Assembly (NCBI RefSeq): GCF_904831005.1
Contig: NZ_LR882982.1
Span: forward strand, 868,001 to 932,000
Reading direction: 5' to 3'
DNA length: 64,000 nucleotides
Source of the DNA: Microbacterium hydrocarbonoxydans
Lineage (GTDB): Bacteria > Actinomycetota > Actinomycetes > Actinomycetales > Microbacteriaceae
A program made the translations under genes and the position numbers. The notes beneath the pieces are model-generated. The model ran no database searches. It saw only the letters and a program-made list of their open reading frames with translations, and was not told the DNA's origin. Shown here piece by piece: positions 38,400 through 47,958 of the stretch. How positions within the stretch are numbered: position 1 is the stretch's first letter; each line of letters begins with the position of its first letter.

Positions 38400-39756
38400 C
38401 GGGAGCGAAGACTTTTCCGGGGTTCAGGATGCCGAGCGGATCGAACACCCGTGTGATCTGTCGCTGCAGCTCCCACTGATCAGTGCCGATCTCGTCGGCC
38501 AACCAGCGGCTCTTGAGCGTGCCGATCCCGTGCTCGCCGGTGAGTGTGCCACCGAGAGCGATCGCGGCCCGGAAGAGCTCGTCGGCCGCCGCCCAGATGA
38601 CCGCCGGAGGCTCCTCGCCCTCGAAGATGAAGTTCGGATGCAGATTCCCGTCGCCGGCATGCGCGACGGTCGGGATCGTGATCGAGAACTCCTTCTCGAT
38701 CCGTGCGATCTCGTCGAACATCGCCGGCATGGCGCTGCGGGGCACGGACACGTCTTCGATCAGAGTCGTTCCCAGTTTCTGCATCGCCGGGTGCATGGAG
38801 CGGCGGATCGCGAGCATGCGCTCGCCCTCGGCGCGATCATGGGACACCTGGGTGACGCCGTGGTGCGCCGTCAGGATCGCTGCGATCTGCGCGGCCTCGG
38901 CGATCGCGGCGGGCCCGTCGGTCTGGATCGTCAGCTGTGCGCTGCTCGACGCAGGAGCGGGCAGTTCGAGAAGCGTCGCCACGGCCGCCAGGCTTGCGGC
39001 ATCCATGAGCTCCATGATCGCCGGCTGGGTGCCCGACGCGGTGACGGCCGATGAGGCGGCCGCAGCGGAGCGCACGTCGGGGAAGGTCGCCGTCACCGTG
39101 CAGGTGGTTCCTTCGACGAGTCGACGAAGTTTGAGCGTCGCCGAAACGACGACGCCCAGCGTACCCTCCGAGCCGATCACCAGGGAGGTCAGGTCGAGCC
39201 CTGTGACGCCCTTGACGCTGCGGTGCCCGACGTGCAGAAGCCGCCCGTCCGCGAGCACGAGGTCGAGCCCGAGCACAGCGTCGCGAACAACGCCGTACTT
39301 CGCGCAGAGGAGTCCTCCGGCGCCGGTGGCGATGTTGCCGCCGACCGTCGAGATGTCGCGGCTCGCGGGATCAGGGGCCCACCACAGGCCGTGCTCGGCC
39401 AGCACGGTGTTGAGGTCGGCGTTGATGATCCCCGGTTCGACGACGGCCAGCAGGTCGTCGGCCCGGATCTCATGGATAGCCGTCATCCGGAGCATCGAGA
39501 GCACGATCTCGCCTGCCCCGCCGTTCGCTGCGCCGGCGAGACCGGTGCCGGCGCCTCGGACCACCACCGGGGTCGTCGTCTGCGTCGCGATGCGCATCAC
39601 GGCCTGTACGTCTTCGACGGACTCCGCATGCACGATCGCGAGAGGGCGACCGGGGGCGGCGTGCCCGGATCGGTCGGCCCGGGCGATCTCGAGAGCCTCG
39701 GGGTCGGTCTCGACGCGATCTCCGATGGCGGAGCGGAGCAGATCGAGCGCGCTCAT
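38392..39756 (-). CDS. FAD-linked oxidase, GlcD/D-lactate dehydrogenase type
   Basis: The 454-residue flavoprotein has a PCMH FAD-binding domain (about residues 35-215: PVVVRGAGTGLAGAANGG, STVGGNIATGAGG) and a C-terminal FAD-oxidase domain with HAGDGNLHPNF and GGTLTGEHGIGTLK. Such enzymes oxidise D-2-hydroxy acids such as glycolate or D-lactate. The ATG at 39756 overlaps the stop of the upstream membrane-protein gene (ATGA). If MurNAc-type sugars were consumed nearby, D-lactate oxidation would fit, but this is speculative. Confidence 0.92.
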   Translation of the reverse strand: MSALDLLRSAIGDRVETDPEALEIARADRSGHAAPGRPLAIVHAESVEDVQAVMRIATQTTTPVVVRGAGTGLAGAANGGAGEIVLSMLRMTAIHEIRADDLLAVVEPGIINADLNTVLAEHGLWWAPDPASRDISTVGGNIATGAGGLLCAKYGVVRDAVLGLDLVLADGRLLHVGHRSVKGVTGLDLTSLVIGSEGTLGVVVSATLKLRRLVEGTTCTVTATFPDVRSAAAASSAVTASGTQPAIMELMDAASLAAVATLLELPAPASSSAQLTIQTDGPAAIAEAAQIAAILTAHHGVTQVSHDRAEGERMLAIRRSMHPAMQKLGTTLIEDVSVPRSAMPAMFDEIARIEKEFSITIPTVAHAGDGNLHPNFIFEGEEPPAVIWAAADELFRAAIALGGTLTGEHGIGTLKSRWLADEIGTDQWELQRQITRVFDPLGILNPGKVFAPDA

Positions 39757-40124
39757 GCGATGCGGCTGCGTCCGCTGACGACGCCGGCGCCGACGGCCAC
39801 CACGGCGAACGCGATGCCGATGAGCGGCTGGTCCATGAGCCACCAGGCGATCGTCACGCCCACGTAGATGAGGAGTTCGACGACGGCTCGCAGGAACGGG
39901 TGCAGGCGCAGCACCGGGCGGGGCGAGAGGAAGAGCGCCCACACGAGGATCGTGACGACGGGAGCGCCGATTCCGAGGATCACGTTCCACGGCAGCGGCC
40001 AGGTGGCGAACCCCCACAGTGCGAGTGTGCCGACGGCGATCACCAGGACGATCGAGCGGACGATGTCGAGGGCAGTGAAAGAGGGCCGGTCGACACCGGG
40101 AACGGAAGCAGGATCCTGGCTCAT
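39753..40124 (-). CDS. YrdB/DUF2568 family membrane protein
   Basis: The 123-residue protein has four predicted helices and the DUF2568 pattern (WNVILGIGAPVVTILVWALF). The function is unknown. TAGACT (40131-40136, minus strand) lies exactly six bases before the ATG, so the three-gene unit (YrdB, FAD-oxidase, NUDIX) probably starts leaderless here. Confidence 0.85.
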   Translation of the reverse strand: MSQDPASVPGVDRPSFTALDIVRSIVLVIAVGTLALWGFATWPLPWNVILGIGAPVVTILVWALFLSPRPVLRLHPFLRAVVELLIYVGVTIAWWLMDQPLIGIAFAVVAVGAGVVSGRSRIA

Positions 40125-40154
40125 GGAACCAGTCTATTCGCCGCGGGCGGCGGG

Positions 40155-42386
40155 TCAGAGCGAGGCGTCGGCGGGCTCGAGGACGTCGATCGTCGCGCCG
40201 TCGTCTTCGACCGGAGGCACCGCGTCATCGGTGAGAGGTGCGACCTCTTCCACCGGGGGTGCGGGCTGCTCTGCCGGGGGTGCGGGCTGCTCTGCCGGAG
40301 GTGCGGGCGGTTCGCACGCGACGAAGGTCGTCTCGAGGTCACTCAGCCACAGCTGGGGACCGAGTTCGCCGACGAGCGGTGCGCCGGTCTCGTCGACACC
40401 GGTGTACTGGAACCGCACCGAGGCATCGAAGAGCAACTGCTGCCAATCCGGGCGCAGGTCTACCACGCCCGTCCCATCGTCGGAGAGCGTGGTGCCGGTG
40501 GTGCCCGCGGTCACACCCCCGAGCAGCGCCTGGACATTCCATCCTGGAGCGCCTGCGACGGTCACCCGGTAATGCGTGATGGGCAAGATGCTCTCGTCGT
40601 CCCACGTGCAGGTGACGATGCTGGAGACGACCTGAGGTGCGCCTTCAGGCAGGACGACAGGGTCGACCGGGTCGACGGGGTCGACGGGGTCCACAGGCTC
40701 CACAGGGTCGACGGGGTCGACGGGGTCCACAGGGTCGACGGGGTCCACAGGATCGACCGGGTCGACGGGGTCCACAGGATCGACCGGGTCCACGGGCGGT
40801 TCGACAGGGTCGACCGGATCCACGGGCGGGTCGACGGGCTCGACCGGATCCACGGGCGGTTCGACAGGCGGGTCGACGGGCTCGACGGGATCCACGGGCG
40901 GGTCCACCGGCTCGACCGGCGGGTCCACGGGCGGTTCGACAGGGTCGACAGGCGGGTCGACGGGTTCGACGGGATCCACGGGCGGATCCACCGGCGGGTC
41001 CACGGGATCGACCGGCGGCTCGACCTCAGGCGCCGGGTCTGCGGGCGCATCCGGCTCATCCGGCGTGGCCGGAACGGTCGGGCGGGGGAGCGCGGGGGCG
41101 GTGTCTTCGGCCGGCTCGCTGACCTGCGGCTCTTCTGCAGGAGGCGTGACGGGCAACTCGGGCTCGGGCTCAGAGTCTGAGTCGTCGTCGATGAGATCGG
41201 GCTTCTTCTCGTCGGCCTTCATGGCCTCGTCAGGACCGACGTCCGCGCTGATCGACGACGAATCGCTGTCGCCTGCGCTCGGCAGGGAGGCGGCGGGCGA
41301 TACACCCGCGAGGCCGGGGATGATGGTGGCCGCTGCGACGACTCCTGCGACGACCAGCGCTGCCGACCCGGCTCCGACGAGCGCGCCGACTCCGCTGAAG
41401 ATGCCCCCGGTTGCTGCGCCTGCAGAGCCGCCGGCACCTGCGCCGCCGATGCCTGCTGAGCCTCCGGCTCCCGATCCCGTGGATCCGGCGCCGACGCCGC
41501 CTGTCACGACTCCACCACCGGCCACGACCGCACCCTCGGTGATGCCGGAGGGCATGGCGGCGAGCGCGACGATCGGGGTGCCGCCGCCCTGCAGCGTGGC
41601 GAGGTATCCGGCCGACCCGGTCACACCGAGTACGAGTGGCAGCAGCACGAGAGCGAGACGCTTGGAGATGTCCTTCGCCTCGGCGGCCACGATCATGCAC
41701 CGCGCGCACACCTCGAGGTGCTGCTCGAGGCGCTTGTGGTCACGGGTTCCGAGGTTGCCTCGCGAATAGGCGCCGAGGTGCTCGATGGTCCACTGGCAGT
41801 CCGAACCCGGCGCGGCGCTGCGCAGATGCGCCTGGATCCAGGCTTCGCGGAGTCCTTCACGCGCGCGGAACGCGAGCTGCGAGACCGCGCCGGACTTCAT
41901 CCCGAGCAGGGGTGCCGCTTCGTGCGGCTTCATCTGCTCGATCTCGGTGTACCAGAGCACTTCCTGCCACCGTGAAGGAAGGCTGCGGAACGCCTGGGCG
42001 GTCAGACTGCGGTCGAGGGCATCGTTCGCCGCCTGCTCGGTGCTGTCGGGATCGACCACACTGTCGAGCTCGTCGATCGCCGATTCACGGCGCGAGCGTC
42101 CCCAGGCGGCCGCTGTGTTGCGGATGCTGGTGAAGAGGTATGCGCGAAAGGACCCGTTCGGGCCGCCGCCCTTGATGATGGCCTGGTAGATGCGCGTGTA
42201 GGACTCCTGCACCAGGTCGTCCGGATCGATCGATGAGGTGATCGATCGCGCGACCGACATCCCCGAAGGGTAGTGACGACGCCACAGCTCAGCGAACGCC
42301 GCTGCATCGCCCGAGCGGGTGCGCAGCACCAGCTCGGTATCAGCGGTCGGTTCTTCGTGAGGTGTGTTGTCGTGATCCACAGTCAT
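40155..42386 (-). CDS. ECF-like sigma factor fused to zinc finger, membrane anchor and Pro-Val-Asp repeat
   Basis: The 743-residue protein begins as an extracytoplasmic-function sigma factor: region 2 at about 20-90 ([17 protein letters not shown]) and region 4 at about 128-185 ([20 protein letters not shown]). An anti-sigma-like zinc finger follows ([14 protein letters not shown]), then a hydrophobic helix at about 241-262, a Gly/Ala-rich linker, a second hydrophobic stretch near 325-355, an acidic region, about 120 residues of PVDP/PVEP repeats, and a globular segment with two Cys. It may be a self-inhibited, membrane-tethered sigma factor. I chose the ATG at 42386 because the longer frame runs across a perfect palindrome. 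Confidence 0.85.
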   Translation of the reverse strand: MTVDHDNTPHEEPTADTELVLRTRSGDAAAFAELWRRHYPSGMSVARSITSSIDPDDLVQESYTRIYQAIIKGGGPNGSFRAYLFTSIRNTAAAWGRSRRESAIDELDSVVDPDSTEQAANDALDRSLTAQAFRSLPSRWQEVLWYTEIEQMKPHEAAPLLGMKSGAVSQLAFRAREGLREAWIQAHLRSAAPGSDCQWTIEHLGAYSRGNLGTRDHKRLEQHLEVCARCMIVAAEAKDISKRLALVLLPLVLGVTGSAGYLATLQGGGTPIVALAAMPSGITEGAVVAGGGVVTGGVGAGSTGSGAGGSAGIGGAGAGGSAGAATGGIFSGVGALVGAGSAALVVAGVVAAATIIPGLAGVSPAASLPSAGDSDSSSISADVGPDEAMKADEKKPDLIDDDSDSEPEPELPVTPPAEEPQVSEPAEDTAPALPRPTVPATPDEPDAPADPAPEVEPPVDPVDPPVDPPVDPVEPVDPPVDPVEPPVDPPVEPVDPPVDPVEPVDPPVEPPVDPVEPVDPPVDPVDPVEPPVDPVDPVDPVDPVDPVDPVDPVDPVDPVDPVEPVDPVDPVDPVDPVVLPEGAPQVVSSIVTCTWDDESILPITHYRVTVAGAPGWNVQALLGGVTAGTTGTTLSDDGTGVVDLRPDWQQLLFDASVRFQYTGVDETGAPLVGELGPQLWLSDLETTFVACEPPAPPAEQPAPPAEQPAPPVEEVAPLTDDAVPPVEDDGATIDVLEPADASL
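40657..41023 (-). repeat. in-frame DNA repeat encoding PVDP/PVEP tracts
   Basis: Units of 9-12 bases such as GGGTCGACG / GGGTCCACA repeat for about 365 bases. Read on the minus strand they encode Pro-Val-Asp and Pro-Val-Glu tracts in the sigma-factor fusion. All variants keep frame. Such arrays are prone to length change by slippage. Confidence 0.9.
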
Positions 42387-42422
42387 CCGTCTTTCGTGGG
42401 GCGGAAGTGCCTCCACAGTAAG

Positions 42423-42454
42423 AGACGCGTGATTCGTACTTTCATCACGCGTCT
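42423..42454. promoter_or_regulatory. perfect 11-bp inverted repeat upstream of the sigma-factor gene
   Basis: AGACGCGTGAT (42423-42433) and ATCACGCGTCT (42444-42454) pair perfectly around a 10-base centre. It lies 37 bases upstream of the chosen ATG, and could be an operator or a 5'-UTR hairpin. Confidence 0.6.
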
Positions 42455-42764
42455 TCTCCATTCTCTCTCTGATCTTGCGGGCACGCTACCCCGAGGTGCT
42501 CGCCGCGCAGAAAATTCCTCACGCGCGAGAACCCCAGGTCGCGAGGTAAAAATCTGGATCGGTCGAATTATTTCCAAGATTTTCTGGGAAGTCGCGTAAT
42601 GAATCGGGCACGTCGTCGTCTCATCAGATAGAGACAGCCGACGAGCTCCACCGGGGGGCGGAGCTCAGGCGCTCGTGCAGGGGGTAAGAGCGCAGGCATG
42701 GTGGGTCGGGAGCCTCGGGGGAGGAGTTCTCGGCTCACCACTCTGAGTGGGGGGGATTTGTGAA

Positions 42765-42794
42765 GGGGCCGTCGATCTGGGGACCGGCGGCCCC
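42765..42794 (-). terminator. probable terminator of the nagA transcript
   Basis: GGGGCCG (42765-42771) pairs with CGGCCCC (42788-42794), with further partial pairing inward. It lies 61 bases downstream of the nagA stop. Confidence 0.6.
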
Positions 42795-42854
42795 TCACCC
42801 ACGAAGAAGACGACGGAGAGCGCAGAGCTGCGCGTCGATGCGCGCAGCGTGCGG

Positions 42855-44021
42855 CTAGGCCCGACCGCCCACCCATGTGCGCACGACGCGCAGGTCTGCA
42901 TCCCACAGCACGGCATCGCCCAGGTGCCCGACGGTGAGGCGGCCCAGTCGTCCGCCGAAGCCGATCGCACGCGCAGGCGTCTCCGTCGCCGCGCGCAGTG
43001 CAGCGGCCAGGGGGACTCCGGCCGCGACAGTGCGTCGCACCGCCTCGTCCTGCGTGAGCGTCGAGCCCGCGATCGAGCCGGTATCGTTCGTGCGCGCCAC
43101 GCCGCCGCGCACCGTCACCCGCACGGCGCCCAGGTCGTAGTCGCCGTCGGCGCTTCCTGCGGCAGCCATCGCGTCGGTGATCAGGGCGACCCGTGCGGGG
43201 GCGGCATCGAAGAGCAGCCTGACCACATGCGGGTCGAGATGCACGTCGTCGGCGATCGCCTCGAGTACGACCCGGTGATCTGCCGCGGCGGCGAGTACCG
43301 GGCCGGGGGCGCGGTGATGGATGCCAGGCATCGCGTTGAACGCGTGCGTGAGGATCGATGCGCCGGCGTCGAAGGCGGCGAGAGCGATCGAGGCGTCCGC
43401 GTCGGTGTGACCGACAGCGGCCGCTGCCCCGGATGCGACGATCAGCCTGATCGCATCGAGCCCGCCCGGCAGCTCGGGGGCTATCGTCACCTGCCGGACC
43501 GTGCCGCGGCCGGCCTCGAGCAGTCGCGACACATCGTCGGCTGCCGGATGGCGCAGCAGGTGAGGTGCATGCGCTCCGTGGTGCCCCGGGTCGAGGAAGG
43601 GACCCTCGAGGTGCGAGCCGAGGATGTCGGCGTCGGTCGCCGTGAGGTCGGCGATCTGTGCGACCCGGTGCTCGAGCTCATCGAGCGTGGCCGTCACGAG
43701 AGACACGACCGCGCGTGTGGTCCCGTGCGCGCGATGCAGTGCTCTGGCGGCCCGGATGGCATCCGGTCCGTCGTCGAAGGACGCTCCGGCACCGCCATGT
43801 CCGTGGATGTCGATGAGGCCGGGGGAGAGGACGGCGCCTTCGCCCGCAGTCGCCACGGCATCGACCACCTCGTCGGCGTCGGGCCATGTGTCGCCGATGC
43901 CCCGATCCACGACCATGCCGTTCGCTATCCGCACCCAGGCGTCGGTCTGGATCTCGCCGCCGTCGATGAGTGTGGCCGAGTGGACGACGATCGACGTGCG
44001 CGGGGTCGAGGAGGCGCTCAT
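42855..44021 (-). CDS. nagA: N-acetylglucosamine-6-phosphate deacetylase
   Basis: NagA (388 residues) removes acetate from GlcNAc-6-P before NagB. The metal and catalytic motifs are LIDIHGHGGAGASFDDG, GSHLEGPFLDPGHHGAHAP (Glu and His), VGHTDADAS, THAFNAMPGIHHR and LITDAMAAAG (catalytic Asp). The ATG at 44021 overlaps the GH20 stop (ATGA); an in-frame ATG at 44033 would add four residues. It forms a two-gene operon with the GH20 and is separate from nagB. Confidence 0.95.
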   Translation of the reverse strand: MSASSTPRTSIVVHSATLIDGGEIQTDAWVRIANGMVVDRGIGDTWPDADEVVDAVATAGEGAVLSPGLIDIHGHGGAGASFDDGPDAIRAARALHRAHGTTRAVVSLVTATLDELEHRVAQIADLTATDADILGSHLEGPFLDPGHHGAHAPHLLRHPAADDVSRLLEAGRGTVRQVTIAPELPGGLDAIRLIVASGAAAAVGHTDADASIALAAFDAGASILTHAFNAMPGIHHRAPGPVLAAAADHRVVLEAIADDVHLDPHVVRLLFDAAPARVALITDAMAAAGSADGDYDLGAVRVTVRGGVARTNDTGSIAGSTLTQDEAVRRTVAAGVPLAAALRAATETPARAIGFGGRLGRLTVGHLGDAVLWDADLRVVRTWVGGRA

Positions 44022-45532
44022 CGATCGGTCCATGGGATCTCCTCGGAGCGGTGGAAGTCGATGTCGGCAGTCTCCCAGAGCGGGGCGAGCGTCGCGAGTC
44101 GTGTGCGGAATGACTCCCAGGTGCGCTCCGGAGATGTCCGAGGAGACCAGGCGATCTCGGCCTGGGCGGCCGCGCGCGGGAAGACGAGCTGCTCGACGTC
44201 GCCGATCGTGCGGGTCGTCTCGCTCCACAGAGGAGCCTCGATCCCGAGGATCGCCGAGTCGGGCACGTCGAGCACCTCGGTCGGCTCCCACTCGTACGCG
44301 GTTCGTATATCGACGACGCCGGCCCAGGTGAGTCCGATCGGGAAGTCGGTCGAGTACTTCATGTCGAGATAGGCGACGTCTGCCGCAGACATGATCAGCG
44401 CACCGCCGCGTTCGACGAAGTGCGCCGCCTCTTCGGCGTGCGTGCCTTCAGGCGTGGTCTTCCCCCAGTACTGACCGATCGTGCCCTCGGCAATCTCCGC
44501 CGCTGCGCCGACCTCGTGCCACGCCACGGGGATCTTCCCCGCCTCGACGACGATCGCCGTCGCGCGCTCGACGAAGACGTCGAAATCGGCCTGCGGGGTG
44601 CCGAGCGACTCGTCGCCCCCGATGTGGATATAGGGCCCCGGCGTCAGCTCGGCGAGCTCGCGCACCACGTCGCGCACGAACTCGTAGGTGCGCTCTTCGT
44701 GGATGCGGACGCTCGAGTGACCGACACCCCAGCCGACGTATGGCTCGCCCTTGACGGGCAGCGGCTGCTCCAACCGGGCGGACTCGGCGACCAGCCCGTC
44801 GTTGAGAACGGGGCTCTCGACGAGTTCGGGGTAGGCGACCCCGATCGCGTGGGTGTGGCCCGGCAGGTCGATCTCGGGGATCACGATCATATGGCGGGCC
44901 GCCGCATACTCGACGATCGCGCGGTACTGCTGCTTCGAGTAGAACCCGCCGCGGTCTCCTCCCGCGGCCGTCAGCGACGCCAGCTCGGTGAGCTTCGGCC
45001 AGGAGTCGATCTGGATGCGCCATCCCTGGTCGTCGCTGAGATGAAGGTGGAGGTGGTTGAACTTGAGGGCGCTGGTGGCGTCGATGAACTTCTCGACCTC
45101 GGCGACGCTGAAGAAGTGACGCGTGACGTCGAGCATGACGCCACGGCGGGCGAAGCGAGGGGCGTCGGAGATCTGCGCATGAGTGATACCCCATCCGTCG
45201 TCACCTTCTCGCAGAAGCTGGAGCAGAGTCTGGATGCCGTAGAAGAGCCCCGCCTCGTCTGCGCCGACGATCTCGACCGAGGAGCCGACGGCGAGCGTGT
45301 ATCCCTCGCTCTCGGCGGCGTCGGGGTCGACGCGGAGCGAGATCGTGCCGTCTGAAGGCTCCGTCGAACGAGAGAGCCGGACGCCGGTGCGCCGGGAGAT
45401 CCCCTCGACCAGCTGCTCCACGGCAGGCGAGTCTCCGATGACTCGGACGGTTTCGGTGAGCGGCATCCGGCTGCCGCCGACAGTGGCGGAGAGCGGAAGG
45501 GGGACGAGGGGCATGGAATGGGGAAGGACCAT
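44018..45532 (-). CDS. beta-N-acetylhexosaminidase, GH20
   Basis: The 504-residue enzyme has an N-terminal GH20b-like domain (about residues 15-120) and a GH20 barrel with RGVMLDVTRHFFSV, LHLHLSDDQGWRIQ and the catalytic Asp-Glu in HIGGDESLG. No signal peptide is seen, so it is cytoplasmic, cutting imported GlcNAc oligosaccharides and feeding NagA. TAGGTT (45539-45544, minus strand) lies six bases before the ATG at 45532, which favours this start over a TTG two codons upstream. TTTTGTTC (45533-45540) resembles a ROK operator half-site. Confidence 0.93.
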   Translation of the reverse strand: MVLPHSMPLVPLPLSATVGGSRMPLTETVRVIGDSPAVEQLVEGISRRTGVRLSRSTEPSDGTISLRVDPDAAESEGYTLAVGSSVEIVGADEAGLFYGIQTLLQLLREGDDGWGITHAQISDAPRFARRGVMLDVTRHFFSVAEVEKFIDATSALKFNHLHLHLSDDQGWRIQIDSWPKLTELASLTAAGGDRGGFYSKQQYRAIVEYAAARHMIVIPEIDLPGHTHAIGVAYPELVESPVLNDGLVAESARLEQPLPVKGEPYVGWGVGHSSVRIHEERTYEFVRDVVRELAELTPGPYIHIGGDESLGTPQADFDVFVERATAIVVEAGKIPVAWHEVGAAAEIAEGTIGQYWGKTTPEGTHAEEAAHFVERGGALIMSAADVAYLDMKYSTDFPIGLTWAGVVDIRTAYEWEPTEVLDVPDSAILGIEAPLWSETTRTIGDVEQLVFPRAAAQAEIAWSPRTSPERTWESFRTRLATLAPLWETADIDFHRSEEIPWTDR

Positions 45533-45592
45533 GAACAAAACCTATCGTGCCGAGACGGGAGAGCACAGGGGCAGATCCGCTATGCTCATAAG

Positions 45593-45670
45593 CGTCGCGA
45601 CTGGCGTCTGGGTGGACTACCACCGGGGAGCGACTGACCACGGAATTCGACCGCGCGCCTGGGCCGATAG
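45593..45670 (+). promoter_or_regulatory. ZTP riboswitch (pfl motif) upstream of glyA-folD
   Basis: The sequence has the conserved parts of the pfl/ZTP aptamer in order: GTCGC (45594-45598) closing with GCGAC (45630-45634); GACTGGCG in the internal loop; the hairpin GGTGG-ACTA-CCACC (45611-45624) followed by GGGGAGCGAC; then, after a linker, GACCGCGCGCCTGGGC (45649-45664). TATGCT (45581-45586) is a plausible -10. ZTP riboswitches sense the alarmone of 10-formyl-THF shortage and switch on folate one-carbon genes, commonly glyA and folD. Confidence 0.9.
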
Positions 45671-45706
45671 GTACACCCTTCGAATCCGTTGTCAGAGGAG
45701 CATGTC

Positions 45707-46981
45707 ATGACAGACCGTTACTTCAACGCCCCACTCTCCGAGGTCGACCCCGAGATCGCACAGGTCCTCGACCGAGAGCTCGCACGGCAGCAGACGTTCC
45801 TCGAGATGATCGCATCCGAGAACTTCGTGCCCGTGTCGGTGCTCCAGTCGCAGGGCTCGGTACTGACCAACAAGTACGCCGAGGGATACCCCGGCCGTCG
45901 TTACTACGGCGGCTGCGAAGAGGTCGACGTCGCCGAGGAGCTCGCGATCCAGCGCGCCAAGGACCTGTTCGGCGCGGAGTTCGCCAACGTCCAGCCGCAC
46001 TCGGGCGCATCCGCGAACGCCGCCGTGCTGCACGCGATCGCGCGCCCCGGCGACACGCTGCTCGGCCTCGCGCTCGACCAGGGCGGCCACCTGACCCACG
46101 GCATGAAGATCAACTTCTCCGGCCGTCTCTACGACATCGTCGCCTACGGCGTCGACCCCGAGACCTCGACCATCGACATGGACGAGGTGCGTCGCCTCGC
46201 CCTCGAGCACAAGCCGAAGGTCATCATCGCCGGCTGGTCGGCATACCCGCGCACGCTCGACTTCGCCGCCTTCCGTGCGATCGCCGACGAGGTCGGCGCG
46301 CTGCTCTGGGTCGACATGGCGCACTTCGCCGGCCTCGTCGCCGCCGGCCTCCACCCGAACCCGGTGCCGCACGCGCACGTCGTCTCGTCGACCGTGCACA
46401 AGACCATCGGCGGTCCCCGTTCGGGCTTCATCCTGACGAACGACGCCGACCTCGCGAAGAAGCTCAACACGGCTGTGTTCCCGGGGCAGCAGGGCGGACC
46501 GCTCATGCACGTGATCGCCGCGAAGGCGACGGCGTTCAAGCTCGCGGGCACCCCGGAGTTCAAGGAGCGCCAGGAGCGCACGCTGCGCGGAGCATCCATC
46601 CTCGCCGAGCGTCTCTCGCAGCAGGATGTGAAGGATGCCGGCATCGGGGTGCGCTCCGGCGGCACCGACGTGCACCTGGTGCTCGTCGACCTGCGTGACG
46701 CCGCGATCGACGGCAAGCAGGCCGAGGACCTGCTGCACGACATCCACATCACCGTCAACCGCAATGCGGTGCCGAACGACCCGCGCCCGCCGATGGTCAC
46801 CTCGGGTCTGCGCATCGGGACGCCGGCGCTCGCCACCCGCGGCTTCGGCGACGCCGAGTTCACCGAGGTCGCCGACGTGATCGCACTCGCGCTGCTCCCC
46901 GGTGCCGACGTCGAGGCGCTCCGTGCGCGTGTCGATGCGCTCGCCGCAGGCTTCCCGCTCTACCCGGACCTGCAGCAGTGA
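45707..46981 (+). CDS. glyA: serine hydroxymethyltransferase
   Basis: GlyA (424 residues) converts serine and THF to glycine and 5,10-methylene-THF. The N-terminus ([20 protein letters not shown]), [35 protein letters not shown] and the PLP Lys in [15 protein letters not shown] are canonical. The ATG at 45707 has GAGGAG seven bases ahead. It is controlled by the ZTP riboswitch and is translationally coupled to folD. Confidence 0.97.
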   Translation: MTDRYFNAPLSEVDPEIAQVLDRELARQQTFLEMIASENFVPVSVLQSQGSVLTNKYAEGYPGRRYYGGCEEVDVAEELAIQRAKDLFGAEFANVQPHSGASANAAVLHAIARPGDTLLGLALDQGGHLTHGMKINFSGRLYDIVAYGVDPETSTIDMDEVRRLALEHKPKVIIAGWSAYPRTLDFAAFRAIADEVGALLWVDMAHFAGLVAAGLHPNPVPHAHVVSSTVHKTIGGPRSGFILTNDADLAKKLNTAVFPGQQGGPLMHVIAAKATAFKLAGTPEFKERQERTLRGASILAERLSQQDVKDAGIGVRSGGTDVHLVLVDLRDAAIDGKQAEDLLHDIHITVNRNAVPNDPRPPMVTSGLRIGTPALATRGFGDAEFTEVADVIALALLPGADVEALRARVDALAAGFPLYPDLQQ

Positions 46982-47856
46982 CCGCGAAGATCCTCGACGG
47001 CAAGGCGGCGTCGGCCGCGATCAAGGCCGAGCTCACCGAACGGGTCGCCGCGCTGAAGGCGAAGGGCGTGGTGCCCGGCATCGCGACCGTTCTCGTCGGA
47101 GCCGACCCGGCATCTCAGCTGTACGTGGGCATGAAGCACCGTCAGTCCGAGGCGATCGGGATGAACTCGATCCAGCGCGAGCTGCCGGCCGATGCCACCC
47201 AGGCTGACGTCGAGGCGCTGATCGACGAGCTCAACGCCGATCCGGACTGCCACGGATACATCGTGCAGCTGCCGCTGCCGAAGCACATCGACACGGACGC
47301 GATCCTCGAGCGGATCGACCCGGCGAAGGATGCGGACGGACTGCACCCGACCAACCTCGGTCGACTCGTGCTCAACGTCAACAACCCGATCCACACCCCG
47401 CTGCCGTGCACGCCGCGCGGTGTCATCGAGCTGCTGCTGCGCAACGGCTACGACTTCGCCGGCACGCACGTCGTGGTCGTCGGACGAGGCGTGACGATCG
47501 GTCGCTCGATCGGCCTGCTGCTGACGCGCCGCGACCTGAACGCGACGGTCACGCTCACGCACACCGGCACGGTCGACATGCCGCGGTACCTGCGCGAGGC
47601 CGACGTCATCGTGGCGGCAGCGGGCGTGAAGCACCTCATCCGCGCCGAGGACGTCAAGCCGGGCGCCGCCGTGCTCGACGTCGGCGTGACCCGCGAGACC
47701 GACCCCGAGACGGGCAGGAACCTCGTCTTCGGAGACGTGCACCCGGATGTCGCCGAGGTCGCGGGCTGGGTGTCGCCGAACCCCGGCGGAGTCGGTCCGA
47801 TGACCGTCGCCCTGCTCATGACCAACGTCGTCGAGGCGGCGGAACGACTGGTCTGA
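46978..47856 (+). CDS. folD: bifunctional methylene-THF dehydrogenase / methenyl-THF cyclohydrolase
   Basis: FolD (292 residues) oxidises methylene-THF to 10-formyl-THF, the donor for PurN and PurH. It shows [16 protein letters not shown] with the catalytic Lys, [32 protein letters not shown] and the NADP-binding [17 protein letters not shown], the form common in actinobacteria. Its GTG overlaps the glyA stop (GTGA), so the ZTP riboswitch governs both. Confidence 0.97.
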   Translation: MTAKILDGKAASAAIKAELTERVAALKAKGVVPGIATVLVGADPASQLYVGMKHRQSEAIGMNSIQRELPADATQADVEALIDELNADPDCHGYIVQLPLPKHIDTDAILERIDPAKDADGLHPTNLGRLVLNVNNPIHTPLPCTPRGVIELLLRNGYDFAGTHVVVVGRGVTIGRSIGLLLTRRDLNATVTLTHTGTVDMPRYLREADVIVAAAGVKHLIRAEDVKPGAAVLDVGVTRETDPETGRNLVFGDVHPDVAEVAGWVSPNPGGVGPMTVALLMTNVVEAAERLV

Positions 47857-47882
47857 CCGTCGCCGGTCTCGATCTGCATCGT

Positions 47883-47951
47883 CGGTCCCGATCCGTGGAC
47901 TTCCCCTTTCGATCCGCCTGCGGATCGGGGTGAGGCCCGGGATCGGGACCG
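47883..47951. terminator. compound hairpin between convergent genes
   Basis: CGGTCCCGATCC (47883-47894) pairs perfectly with GGATCGGGACCG (47940-47951). Nested inside is a second hairpin, CGATCCGC (47910-47917) with GCGGATCG (47920-47927). It lies between folD and a convergent gene and probably terminates both. Confidence 0.8.
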
Positions 47952-47958
47952 TCTGCGT

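Larger units (their letters stand above)
42387..42854. other. 468-bp intergenic region between sigma-factor and nagA genes
   Basis: I see no gene here. It holds a perfect palindrome just upstream of the sigma-factor start, a weak minus-strand promoter-like pair (TTGGAA at 42572-42577, 17 bases, GATTTT at 42549-42554) in an A/T-richer patch, and a hairpin at 42765-42794 that probably ends the nagA transcript. Confidence 0.6.

Noticed and set aside
40657..41023. Possible CRISPR or minisatellite array
   Set aside because: The units are 9-12 bases without unique spacers and keep the reading frame of the encoded protein, so it is a coding repeat.
40637..41122. Plus-strand frame of Arg-Gly-Arg-Arg-Gly repeats
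   Set aside because: It is the complement of the Pro-Val-Asp repeat in the sigma-factor gene; the repeat periodicity creates an open frame on both strands.
42387..42461. Longer sigma-factor start at 42461
   Set aside because: The extra 25 codons run across a perfect 11-bp palindrome, and sigma region 2 begins normally after the start at 42386.
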